Below are positions 55,102-64,000 of a stretch of 64,000 nt of DNA, in pieces. A program made the translations under genes and the position numbers. The notes under the pieces are model-generated. The model did not search any database and was not told the DNA's origin. It worked only from the letters and a program-made list of their open reading frames with translations. Each line of letters starts with the position of its first letter. Position 1 is the stretch's first letter. The stretch comes from Flavobacteriia bacterium (GTDB taxonomy: Bacteria; Bacteroidota; Bacteroidia; Flavobacteriales; Weeksellaceae): NCBI GenBank assembly GCA_015999765.1, contig JAECQR010000001.1, positions 558,001-622,000 of the forward strand, read 5' to 3'.

Positions 55102-57963
55102 ATGCCCAAAATTAGATTAAACAAAGCGGTTAAGGAATTTAATATTTCGATGACAAGACTGGTAGAATTTCTTCAGTCCAAAGGAATCGAAGTAGAAAGC
55201 AATCCGAACGCTCAATTGGAAGAATCGGCATATTCTGCATTAGAAGCTGAGTTCGCAAAAGACGGTGAACAGAGAAAAGCTTCTCATGAGGTCGTGATGA
55301 TTAAAGTTCCGGAAGAAAAACTGGAAATTGAACCTTCAAAACCTGAGGTAATAAGAGCCAAAACAAGTCTGAGACCCGAAACAAAAGTTTTGGGTAAGAT
55401 TGATTTGGAGCCTAAGAAGCCTGAAGTTCCGGCAGCAAAAGAACCGGAACCGGAAGTTAAGGAAGCGCCAGTGGTACTTCATACTCCTGCTGCCGAAAAA
55501 CAGGAATTTAAGGTTTTAGATAAAATCGACCTTTCGCAAATTGAAGGCAATAAGCCTAAATCTTCTAAAAAAGATCAACCAGCAAAAGAAGAGGAGAAGC
55601 CTGTGGCAAAAGCTGAAGAAGCTCCTGCTCCAAAGGTTGAAACTCCCGCTCCGGCTGTAGAAAAATCTCCTGCACCTGTGGAAGAGGTTCCAGCTACAGA
55701 AGAAGCCCAGTCCGATAAAATTGAAACAGTTTATCAAAAGCTGGAAGGGGTGAAGATTTTAAAGCAAACCGTTGACCTTTCCCAGTTCAATAAACCGAAA
55801 CCTCAGGGAGGAGCCAACAGTGCGGCTGCAAAGAAGAAAAGAAAACGTATTGAAAAACCTAATGCACCGGGCACAGGAACAACTGGACAAGGTGGAACCC
55901 AACAGGGTAACCGTCCACCAGGTCAGGGTGGCAACCGTCCGCCAGGACAGGGAAATAACCGTCCGGGTCAGGGTGGCAACAGACCGGGCTATCAAGGCGG
56001 CGGAAACGCCGGAAAAGGTGGCAGCCGAAGAGGTGCTCCTACGATGCCTGTGGAATTGACCGATGAACAGGTTAAAAATCAGATTAAAGAAACTTTAGAA
56101 AAACTGACCAGTAAAGGCGGTAAAAATAAAGGAGCAAAATACAGAAAAGAGAAAAGAGTCTACAGAAGAGAGCAGGATGAACTCCAGCAGGAAATGGATG
56201 CTGCCGACAGAACGCTGAAGGTTACGGAATTTATTACCGTAGGCGAATTGGCGAGTTTAATGAACGTAAGCCCGACAGAAGTAATTTCTGCATGTTTCTC
56301 TTTAGGCGTTATGGTAACTATGAATCAGCGTTTAGAAGCTGATACGTTGTTGCTTGTAGCCGATGAATTCGGTTATAAAATTGAATTCTCCGATGCAGAT
56401 CTTGAAGAATCTGCGATTGAAGAAGATACTGATACCGCAGAGGATTTATTGCCGCGTGCGCCAATCGTTACCGTAATGGGACACGTTGACCACGGTAAAA
56501 CTTCTTTACTCGATTATATCAGAAAAACTAACGTAATTGCCGGTGAATCCGGAGGTATTACCCAACACATCGGTGCTTATAACGTTAAGCTGGAAAACGG
56601 TCAGCGAATTACATTCCTTGATACTCCGGGTCACGAAGCATTTACCGCGATGAGAGCCAGAGGTGCACAGATTACCGATATTGCTATTATCGTAATTGCT
56701 GCCGATGATGATGTGATGCCGCAGACGAAAGAAGCAATTTCCCACGCACAGGCAGCGGGAGTTCCGATGATTATTGCGCTGAACAAAGTAGATAAACCAA
56801 ACTCGAACCCTGATAATATCCGCCAGCAACTTTCTGCCATGAATGTTTTGGTAGAAGAATGGGGCGGTAATATTCAGTGTCAGGAAGTTTCTGCGAAATT
56901 TGGTAATAATATGGATGCTTTGCTTGAAAAAGTATTGCTTCAGGCAGAAATGTTGGAATTAAAGGCCAATCCTAACAAAAATGCTCAGGGAGTTGTGATC
57001 GAAGCTTCTTTGGATAAAGGAAGAGGATACATTTCCACGATCCTTGTTCAGAGCGGAACTCTTAAAGTAGGTGATTACATTCTTGCCGGAAAAAATCACG
57101 GTAAAGTGAAGGCTATGCTTGATGAAAGAGGGAAACCGATGGAGACTGCTGGTCCTTCAATTCCAGTTACTATTCTGGGTCTTGACGGCGCGCCTACTGC
57201 AGGAGACAAGTTCAGAGTTTTTGAAGATGAAAGAGAGGCGAAAACAATCGCAACCAAGCGTGAACAGTTACAGAGAGAGCAGTCGATCAGAACTAAGAAA
57301 CACCTTACGTTGGATGAACTGGGCAGACGTATTGCTTTGGGAGATTTCAAAGAACTCAATATTATCCTTAAAGGTGACGTTGACGGTTCTGTGGAGGCGC
57401 TTTCAGATCAGTTACAAAGGCTTTCAACCGAAGAGATCAGCATCAATATCATTCATAAAGGAGTTGGTCAGATTACCGAATCCGACGTACTTCTTGCAGC
57501 TGCATCCGATGCGATTATGATTGGATTCAACGTAAGAGCTGGTGTAAATGCAAAAGATCTTGCTGACAAAGAAGAAATCGAAATCAGAACTTACTCAATC
57601 ATCTATAAGGCCATCGATGAAGTGAAGGAAGCGATGGAAGGTATGCTGTCTCCGGAAATTCAGGAGCAGGTGATCGGTAACGTAGAAATACGTGAAACCT
57701 TTAAGATCACTAAAGTCGGTACTATTGCAGGATGTATGGTTCTCACCGGAAAAGTAACCCGAAATTCCAAAATCCGATTACTGCGCGACGGTATCGTTAA
57801 ATTTGATGGCGAACTCGAAAGTTTGAAGCGTTTCAAAGACGATGTGAAGGAAGTAACCAAAGGTTATGAATGTGGACTGAATATTAAAGGATACAACGAC
57901 ATTGAAGTTGGTGATATTCTGGAAGTGTATGAAGAAGTGGCGGTTAAGAAAAAATTAAAGTAA
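55102..57963 (+). CDS. infB: Translation initiation factor IF-2
   Basis: [49 protein letters not shown]. Confidence 0.98.
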   Translation: MPKIRLNKAVKEFNISMTRLVEFLQSKGIEVESNPNAQLEESAYSALEAEFAKDGEQRKASHEVVMIKVPEEKLEIEPSKPEVIRAKTSLRPETKVLGKIDLEPKKPEVPAAKEPEPEVKEAPVVLHTPAAEKQEFKVLDKIDLSQIEGNKPKSSKKDQPAKEEEKPVAKAEEAPAPKVETPAPAVEKSPAPVEEVPATEEAQSDKIETVYQKLEGVKILKQTVDLSQFNKPKPQGGANSAAAKKKRKRIEKPNAPGTGTTGQGGTQQGNRPPGQGGNRPPGQGNNRPGQGGNRPGYQGGGNAGKGGSRRGAPTMPVELTDEQVKNQIKETLEKLTSKGGKNKGAKYRKEKRVYRREQDELQQEMDAADRTLKVTEFITVGELASLMNVSPTEVISACFSLGVMVTMNQRLEADTLLLVADEFGYKIEFSDADLEESAIEEDTDTAEDLLPRAPIVTVMGHVDHGKTSLLDYIRKTNVIAGESGGITQHIGAYNVKLENGQRITFLDTPGHEAFTAMRARGAQITDIAIIVIAADDDVMPQTKEAISHAQAAGVPMIIALNKVDKPNSNPDNIRQQLSAMNVLVEEWGGNIQCQEVSAKFGNNMDALLEKVLLQAEMLELKANPNKNAQGVVIEASLDKGRGYISTILVQSGTLKVGDYILAGKNHGKVKAMLDERGKPMETAGPSIPVTILGLDGAPTAGDKFRVFEDEREAKTIATKREQLQREQSIRTKKHLTLDELGRRIALGDFKELNIILKGDVDGSVEALSDQLQRLSTEEISINIIHKGVGQITESDVLLAAASDAIMIGFNVRAGVNAKDLADKEEIEIRTYSIIYKAIDEVKEAMEGMLSPEIQEQVIGNVEIRETFKITKVGTIAGCMVLTGKVTRNSKIRLLRDGIVKFDGELESLKRFKDDVKEVTKGYECGLNIKGYNDIEVGDILEVYEEVAVKKKLK

Positions 57964-57981
57964 CCATCAACTATATAAAAG

Positions 57982-58010
57982 AAGCCTGCAGAAATGCAGG
58001 CTTTTTTTTA
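57982..58010 (+). terminator. Terminator of rimP-nusA-infB
   Basis: AAGCCTGCA-GAAA-TGCAGGCTT TTTTTT. Confidence 0.9.
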
Positions 58011-58142
58011 TGCTGGAAATGGCTTATTGTTAAATTTTAAAAAAAAGTTGAATTGTAAATTTTTTATTTTTTTTTTGATTTGTCTGCAATAAAGAAAATT
58101 AAAAAATGGAATCATTAACACAATCTTATGACTTTCTTTAAA

Positions 58143-58158
58143 ACCGTATGAATACGGT
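58143..58158. promoter_or_regulatory. Palindrome ACCGTAT-GA-ATACGGT upstream of susC
   Basis: Perfect 7-bp inverted repeat in intergenic region. Confidence 0.5.
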
Positions 58159-58189
58159 ATTCCCTTGTTTTTTAGAATGCCTTTACAGG

Positions 58190-58221
58190 TTTGCTAATGT
58201 TAATTAAAATTAACATATTTG
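58190..58221 (+). promoter_or_regulatory. susC promoter with palindromic operator TGTTAA-N6-TTAACA (58198-58215)
   Basis: TTTG-N20-CATATTTG; palindrome lies inside the spacer. Confidence 0.6.
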
Positions 58222-58248
58222 CGCTAATAATATTAAAAAAGTGTTAAT

Positions 58249-61200
58249 ATGAATGTAAAGTTTAAAGTGCTAGGAGCAGGAGTCCTTTTCTTTTTAGGAG
58301 GAGGTATTGCATTAGCCCAAACTGATTCAACAAGGGTAGCTGAAGTTGATGAAGTAGTAATCGTTGGATATACTGCTGTAAAGAAAGAAGATTACACAGG
58401 ATCCGTTTCTAAAGTAGGTAGCGAAAACATTTCTAAGAAAAATGTATCCAATGTCGCGCAAGCCTTAACGGGTGAAGCCGCTGGTGTTAGAGTAATTACA
58501 ACATCAGGTCAGCCAGGGTCAGAGCCTTCTATCAGAATTAGAGGTTTTGGTTCAGTTAGTGGTAACAGAGAGCCATTATACGTGTTAGATGGCATTCCTT
58601 TTAATGGAAACGTTTCGGCAATCAACCCAGATGACATCGAAAACATGACTGTACTGAAGGACGCAACTGCAACTGCTATTTACGGTTCCAGAGGTGCGAA
58701 TGGTGTAGTATTGATTCAGACCAAAAAAGGTAAATCTGGAAGAGATGTGGTAACTATTGATACCAGAATTGGTTTCAATGCACCGCTTATTCCTCGATAT
58801 GACGTAATCCGTAGTCCTGAGCAATATATCGGTCTTTCCTGGGAAGCCCTTTACAACCAAGGGAAACTCAGCGGAAGTGCAGATCCAATTGCGTATGCAA
58901 ACGCACGTTTGTTCTCTACCGCAGGTATCAGAACACAGTACAATATGTGGAATGCCAATGCAGCACAACTTATCGACCCAAATACACGTACAGTAAGAGA
59001 TGGTGTTTCCAGAAAATACAGTCCGGAAGACTGGAGAGATTACGGTTTCCAAACATCAATGAGATCCGAAACCAACTTCAGCATCAGCGGTGGTGAGGGT
59101 AAAACTACTTACTATACAGGTATCGGTTATTTGAAGGATGAAGGTTATACCATCAACTCTAAGTATGAGCGTTACAGTGGTAGATTAAACCTTACTCACC
59201 AGGCAAAATCCTGGTTGAAAGGTGAATTCAACATGGGTTATGCTTATTCTGATACCGACAGAAACGGACAGACAGAAGACAGTGGAAGTATTTTCTGGTT
59301 CGTAGATAACATCCCATCAATCTATCCTTTATTCTTAAGAAATGCACAGGGAGGATTTGTTGCAGATCAATATTATGGCGGTAACCAGTTCGATTACGGT
59401 AATGGTAGAGGTTTCGGAGCTTTAACCAACTCTATTGCTGATGCGACGTACAATCTGGATAACAGAAAAAAACACGAAATCAACGCCAACTTTTTCTTGA
59501 AAGCTGATATTACCAAACAATTGAGTTTCGAAACAAGACTTGGTGGTCAGTATTATAATAACTCCAGAAACGATTATAGTAACCCATATTACGGAAGTTC
59601 CGCTTCGCAGTTTGGCTCATTGTATAAAGTTCGTACAGAGTTATTCTCTCATAACTTCTTGCAATTGTTGCGTTATATGAACCGTTTCGGAAACCATGGT
59701 GTTCAGGCATTTGTGGCACACGAAAGTACAGACTGGAAGTACAACTACCTTTCTGCATCTAAATACGGTCTTGTAATTCCGGATGGTGGCGAATTCAACA
59801 ACGCTATTAACCAGAACCCGGCTTATTCTTACATGTATAACTATGCACTCGAAAGTTATTTTGGCCAGGCTATGTATGATTACGCAGGAAAATATTTACT
59901 TTCTGCAAGTGTTAGAAGAGACGGTACTTCCAGATTCTTAAATGACAAATGGGATACGTTCTACTCCGTAGGCGCAGGTTGGGTTGTAAACAAAGAGAAC
60001 TTTATGCAGGATAACAGCGTTTTCGATAAGCTTAAATTCAAAGCAAGCTACGGAACTGTCGGTGATCAGGCTGGTGTAGGTTATTACCCGGGATACAATG
60101 TATATAATCCTGGTAACTTTATGGGTATTCCAGGCGGTGCATTTGATAGAATTGGATATCCTGATTTGACTTGGGAAAAATCCAAAACTTTTGATGCCGG
60201 TATGGAATTCACCTTATTCAAAAGCAGAATCATTGAAGGTGCTGTAGATTATTATCACAAAACTACCGATAATTTGATTTTTGATAACAGACTTGCTCCT
60301 TCTACGGGTAATGCTATTATGAAAGTAAACGATGGTCTTTTGGTTAACCAGGGTATTGAATTTACTTTAACCGGTCACGTAGTTAATAAAGAAGATTTCT
60401 ACGTAGATCTTTCACTAAACGGTGAGTGGTTAAACAATAAATTAACCAGAATGCCAATTGATGCCACTACAGGTCTTCCAAAAATTATTGATCTTGCAGA
60501 ATCAGGATTCGGTAGATCAGAAGGACACTCGCTTTATGATTTCTATATGAGAGAATGGGCAGGAGTAAATCCACTAACCGGTGCTGCAATGTGGAACGTG
60601 AGTTATACCGATAACAACGGTAACGGTAAATTTGATGGTGGTGAACAAATTGGATCTTTGACAGAATTTTTGGCACAGAACCCGGGAGCTACTGTTCTAG
60701 AAGCAACTACCGAAGTTTATACGCAGGCAACTCAAAAATATGTAGGTAAATCTGCAATCCCAGATCTTAGAGGTGCTTTTTCATTGAATGCTGGCTATAA
60801 AGCAATATCTTTATCTGCACAGTTCCTTTACGGAATCGGCGGTTATGCTTACGACGGAGCTTATGGCGCATTGATGCATAACAGTGTAATTGGTAATAAT
60901 AACTGGCATACAGATATTATGGACAGATGGCAGAATCCTGGTGATATAACTGATGTTCCTAGATTAACAAGTAACAGAACAGGTGATACCAACTATAACA
61001 GCATGTCAACCAGATTCTTAACAAAATCTGATTATCTTGTCCTTAACAACGTGAGGTTAGCGTATAATTTGCCAAACAAATATTTTACAGGACTAGGATT
61101 AAACGGACTTACTATTTCATTAACAGGTGATAACTTATGGATCCAAACGAAGAGAAAAGGATTCAACCCTACCACTTCTGAAACAGGAAACAGTAATACT

Positions 61201-61254
61201 TACAGATATTCACCACTTTCCACCATCACGTTTGGTGTAAAAACAAACTTCTAA
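58249..61254 (+). CDS. SusC/RagA family TonB-linked outer membrane protein
   Basis: VDEVVIVGYTAVKKEDYTGSVSKV, EPLYVLDGIPFNGNVSAINPDDIENMTVLKDATATAIYGSRGANGVVLIQTKKGK. Confidence 0.95.
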   Translation: MNVKFKVLGAGVLFFLGGGIALAQTDSTRVAEVDEVVIVGYTAVKKEDYTGSVSKVGSENISKKNVSNVAQALTGEAAGVRVITTSGQPGSEPSIRIRGFGSVSGNREPLYVLDGIPFNGNVSAINPDDIENMTVLKDATATAIYGSRGANGVVLIQTKKGKSGRDVVTIDTRIGFNAPLIPRYDVIRSPEQYIGLSWEALYNQGKLSGSADPIAYANARLFSTAGIRTQYNMWNANAAQLIDPNTRTVRDGVSRKYSPEDWRDYGFQTSMRSETNFSISGGEGKTTYYTGIGYLKDEGYTINSKYERYSGRLNLTHQAKSWLKGEFNMGYAYSDTDRNGQTEDSGSIFWFVDNIPSIYPLFLRNAQGGFVADQYYGGNQFDYGNGRGFGALTNSIADATYNLDNRKKHEINANFFLKADITKQLSFETRLGGQYYNNSRNDYSNPYYGSSASQFGSLYKVRTELFSHNFLQLLRYMNRFGNHGVQAFVAHESTDWKYNYLSASKYGLVIPDGGEFNNAINQNPAYSYMYNYALESYFGQAMYDYAGKYLLSASVRRDGTSRFLNDKWDTFYSVGAGWVVNKENFMQDNSVFDKLKFKASYGTVGDQAGVGYYPGYNVYNPGNFMGIPGGAFDRIGYPDLTWEKSKTFDAGMEFTLFKSRIIEGAVDYYHKTTDNLIFDNRLAPSTGNAIMKVNDGLLVNQGIEFTLTGHVVNKEDFYVDLSLNGEWLNNKLTRMPIDATTGLPKIIDLAESGFGRSEGHSLYDFYMREWAGVNPLTGAAMWNVSYTDNNGNGKFDGGEQIGSLTEFLAQNPGATVLEATTEVYTQATQKYVGKSAIPDLRGAFSLNAGYKAISLSAQFLYGIGGYAYDGAYGALMHNSVIGNNNWHTDIMDRWQNPGDITDVPRLTSNRTGDTNYNSMSTRFLTKSDYLVLNNVRLAYNLPNKYFTGLGLNGLTISLTGDNLWIQTKRKGFNPTTSETGNSNTYRYSPLSTITFGVKTNF

Positions 61255-61267
61255 ATTTTACTCGAAA

Positions 61268-62764
61268 ATGAAAAAAATACTTGTATTAAGTTCCCTAATG
61301 GGACTGCTTTTAACTACAACTTCTTGTAGAGAAGAGTTTTTGCAAAGCGAGCCAACGGAGACATTGGCAAATCCACCAGCTCAGGCTAAACTGAACGGAC
61401 TTTACCTGATGATGGTAAATACCGGTACAGGGGGTACTACAGGTCACGATGATTACGGACAAAAAGGTTACGACCTTGTATCTGATATGTTGTCAGCAGA
61501 TATGGTACTTAGCGGTGTAACTTATGGTTGGTACAGAAATATCGCTAACCTTACAGCGACTACCGATTTTACAAATAACTCAAACTATATGCCCTGGAGA
61601 TATTACTACAGGATTGCATACGCTGCCAATGATGTTATTGCAGGTTTAGGAGGAAACGATGCTGTTCCCGCTACTGCTGCAGATAAATCTGCAATGGGTC
61701 AGGCGAAAGCAATGCGTGCCTATGCGTACTTTTACCTTACCCAGTATTTCACTCCAAAATATGATCCGGCGGCTCCGGCAATTCCTTTGTATATCGATGC
61801 AGGAGTACAGGCTCTGCCAAAAGCAAAACAGTCTGAAATCTATGCTCAGATTGTAAAAGATCTTACCGAAGCGGTTACATTGTTAAATGGTTTTGGCCGT
61901 GCGAACAAGGGGATGATTAACCAGGATGTAGCGAAAGGACTATTGGCGTACACGTATGCAGCAATGGGCGAAAATGCAAAAGCAGCTACTTTGTCTCAGG
62001 AGATTATGGCGAAGTTCCCTAAAACTACAAAAGAAGAAACTGTATTTGATGAAACTTCAGGCTCTGGAGGTGGATTCAATGATCTTAAGACCAACAGCTG
62101 GATGTGGGGCTTTGACCTTACAGAAGCTAACGATTTGGACTTAATCAGCTGGTGGGGTCAGGCAGATATCTTCAGCTATTCTTACTCATGGGTAGGAGAT
62201 GCGAAGTCTATCGATCTTGATTTGTACAACGCTATCAGAACTGATGATATCAGAAAGAATCAGTTCGTATCTGTGAACGAGACTGCCTCAGGATTTACTA
62301 CTGCTCCTGCAGATGCGCCGGGAACTTTTGATTATCCAGCAGTTCCTGCAAATAAGTTCTATGCACCAGGAAGAGCTATTGGAGGGCAGAGGATAATTAC
62401 GACCGATTATTTATTTATGCGTGCGGATGAATTCCATTTGTTAGCAGCAGAAACATTGGCTAAATCCGGAAACGAAGGTCAGGCAAAAACCATCCTGAAA
62501 AGCTTCCTTACCCAGAGGATTACTGATGTAAGCTATATCGACGGTTTATCCGGTACTGCATTACTGAACGAAATTTACCTGCAGACCAAGATTGAACTTT
62601 GGGGTGAAGGTAAAAGTTACTTAGCAATGAAGAGAAATAAGGCAACGATCAAGAGAGGGCCTAACCACCTGTTCTTCGCTGGCCAGACTTTTAATTATGA
62701 TGATGACAGGCTGTCGTATGATATTCCACAAGCGGAAATCAACAACAATCCTAAACTTAAATAG
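61268..62764 (+). CDS. RagB/SusD family nutrient-binding outer membrane lipoprotein
   Basis: Lipobox TTTSC; LQSEPTETL; MRADEFHLLAAETLAKSG. Confidence 0.93.
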   Translation: MKKILVLSSLMGLLLTTTSCREEFLQSEPTETLANPPAQAKLNGLYLMMVNTGTGGTTGHDDYGQKGYDLVSDMLSADMVLSGVTYGWYRNIANLTATTDFTNNSNYMPWRYYYRIAYAANDVIAGLGGNDAVPATAADKSAMGQAKAMRAYAYFYLTQYFTPKYDPAAPAIPLYIDAGVQALPKAKQSEIYAQIVKDLTEAVTLLNGFGRANKGMINQDVAKGLLAYTYAAMGENAKAATLSQEIMAKFPKTTKEETVFDETSGSGGGFNDLKTNSWMWGFDLTEANDLDLISWWGQADIFSYSYSWVGDAKSIDLDLYNAIRTDDIRKNQFVSVNETASGFTTAPADAPGTFDYPAVPANKFYAPGRAIGGQRIITTDYLFMRADEFHLLAAETLAKSGNEGQAKTILKSFLTQRITDVSYIDGLSGTALLNEIYLQTKIELWGEGKSYLAMKRNKATIKRGPNHLFFAGQTFNYDDDRLSYDIPQAEINNNPKLK

Positions 62765-62789
62765 TCAACCTATTTGGTTAAATTTTTTC

Positions 62790-62818
62790 AAAGGAGCAGA
62801 TTTATCTGCTCCTTTTTT
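62790..62818 (+). terminator. Terminator after susD
   Basis: AAAGGAGCAGA-TTTA-TCTGCTCCTTT TTT. Confidence 0.9.
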
Positions 62819-63032
62819 GTTTGAAATAATCTCAATTTAATTAATGAGCTGCTGTATTTATAATAGTTCTAAATTGCTATAAATCGAATAAAATTTTCTC
62901 AACAAAACCTAAGGGTGAGCTCTGTGATTTATCAATAACACAAAAATATTGTTATATAAATGGTTTTTGGGTTTTTTGATTGTTATAATCCCATATTTTA
63001 ACCGATATTATTATCAATATTAATTTAAACAG

Positions 63033-63063
63033 TTTGTAGTGTTAAAAAAAATTAACATATTTG
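63033..63063 (+). promoter_or_regulatory. Second susC promoter with palindromic operator TGTTAA-N6-TTAACA (63040-63057)
   Basis: TTTG-N19-CATATTTG; same layout as 58190-58221. Confidence 0.6.
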
Positions 63064-63090
63064 CCGCTATAATATTAAAAAAGTGTTAAT

Positions 63091-64000
63091 ATGAATGTGA
63101 AGTTAAGAGTATTAAGTATTGGGGCAATCTTTTTTGCCGCCCAGCACTTGTCGGCCCAGAGCGACACTGCCAAAGTTCAGAATATTGATGAAGTAGTGGT
63201 AGTCGCTTATGGAACGCAAAAAAAATCAACATTAACAGGTTCTAACCTTCAAGTAGGTGCGAAAGAAATTGAAAACAGGCCAGTCTCTAATGTCCTTCAG
63301 GCTCTGGACGGAGCCGGAGCAGGTATTCAGGTTGCTGCATCTTCCGGTCAGCCAGGTGATGGCCCTGCAATTAGAATCCGTGGCGCAGGTTCATTCCTGG
63401 CGAGCAACTCACCTTTGATTGTAGTAGATGGTGTACCGTTTTCAGGAAACTTAAATTCGATTAATCCAAATGATATTGAAAGTCTAAACGTTCTAAAAGA
63501 CGCTGCTTCCACTTCATTATATGGCTCTTCGGCAGCTAACGGGGTAATCCTGGTAACTACTAAAAGAGGGAAGAAGAATTCCTCGCGGGTAACTCTTAAT
63601 TCAAGTACAGGTATCATTGGTAGATTTGTACAGGAATATGACCGTGTTGGCCCTAAAGATTACTATGCGCTGACATGGGAAGCAATGAGAAATGGAAGAT
63701 TGCTCACTTCAGGCCAGACTTTGGCTACTGCTAATGCTTATGCTACTGCGAATCTAATCTCAGGTAACCTCAAAACGAACGTATTCAATGTTCCGGATAA
63801 CCAATTGATAGTGGATGGTGTTTTTAATCCAAATGCGCAATTGAAGTATAACGATTTCGATTGGGCAGATGCAATCATGGGAACAGGTTTGCGTAACGAA
63901 CACAGCATCTCATACTCTGGAGGTAATGATAAAAGTACTTTTTACTCATCTCTAAATTACATGAAGGAAGAAGGTTATGTAATAAAATCCGACTTCGAGA
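63091..64000 (+). CDS. SusC/RagA family TonB-linked outer membrane protein, truncated by window end (absent from ORF track)
   Basis: MNVKLRVLSIGAIFFAAQHLSAQSDTAKVQNIDEVVVVAYGTQKKSTLTGSN...DIESLNVLKDAASTSLYGSSAANGVILVTTKRGK. Confidence 0.93.
   Translation, partial: MNVKLRVLSIGAIFFAAQHLSAQSDTAKVQNIDEVVVVAYGTQKKSTLTGSNLQVGAKEIENRPVSNVLQALDGAGAGIQVAASSGQPGDGPAIRIRGAGSFLASNSPLIVVDGVPFSGNLNSINPNDIESLNVLKDAASTSLYGSSAANGVILVTTKRGKKNSSRVTLNSSTGIIGRFVQEYDRVGPKDYYALTWEAMRNGRLLTSGQTLATANAYATANLISGNLKTNVFNVPDNQLIVDGVFNPNAQLKYNDFDWADAIMGTGLRNEHSISYSGGNDKSTFYSSLNYMKEEGYVIKSDFE

Noticed and set aside
58585-59052. 155-aa - strand ORF opposite susC
   Set aside because: Shadow ORF of SusC plug domain
1-64000. 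rRNA or tRNA genes and transposases
   Set aside because: No rRNA-like tracts, tRNA cloverleaf candidates or transposase/integrase motifs were recognised by eye; a tRNAscan/ISfinder run would be needed to exclude them fully

Overview
Chromosomal window from a Bacteroidota/Flavobacteriia organism (Chryseobacterium/Kaistella-like by gene content; taxonomy is inference). The left third is mostly housekeeping: an AmgK-like/RapZ-CTD/MurU-like/LOG operon, an exosortase XrtF pair, CDF transporter, asd, an Oar-like TonB receptor, nadC-nadB, rnhA, dnaB, MFS, Gdx/SugE-type SMR, a T9SS cargo protein, a GH3-family protein, duplicated lipoprotein/barrel cassettes, mfd and pth. Next comes a four-gene locus of two beta-carbonic anhydrases, a SulP transporter and a small protein, and then a ~20 kb ABC-transporter-dependent surface polysaccharide cluster (about 32.1-53.1 kb). 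The window ends with rimP-nusA-infB and tandem SusC/SusD loci, the last SusC truncated by the window edge. The strongest unexplained signal is a four-helix-bundle (S23/IVP family) gene at 49409-49777, lodged between wzm and wzt and flanked by degenerate 9-bp tandem repeats (GTKATGRAR-like) in inverted orientation. It resembles a mobile or hairpin-forming element. Other signals are a recurrent TAnnTTTG-N4-ATG (leaderless) promoter layout, a shared TGTTAA-N6-TTAACA palindrome in two susC promoters, and attenuator-like leaders upstream of rimP and mfd. All product names come from reading protein sequences; no database search was run.
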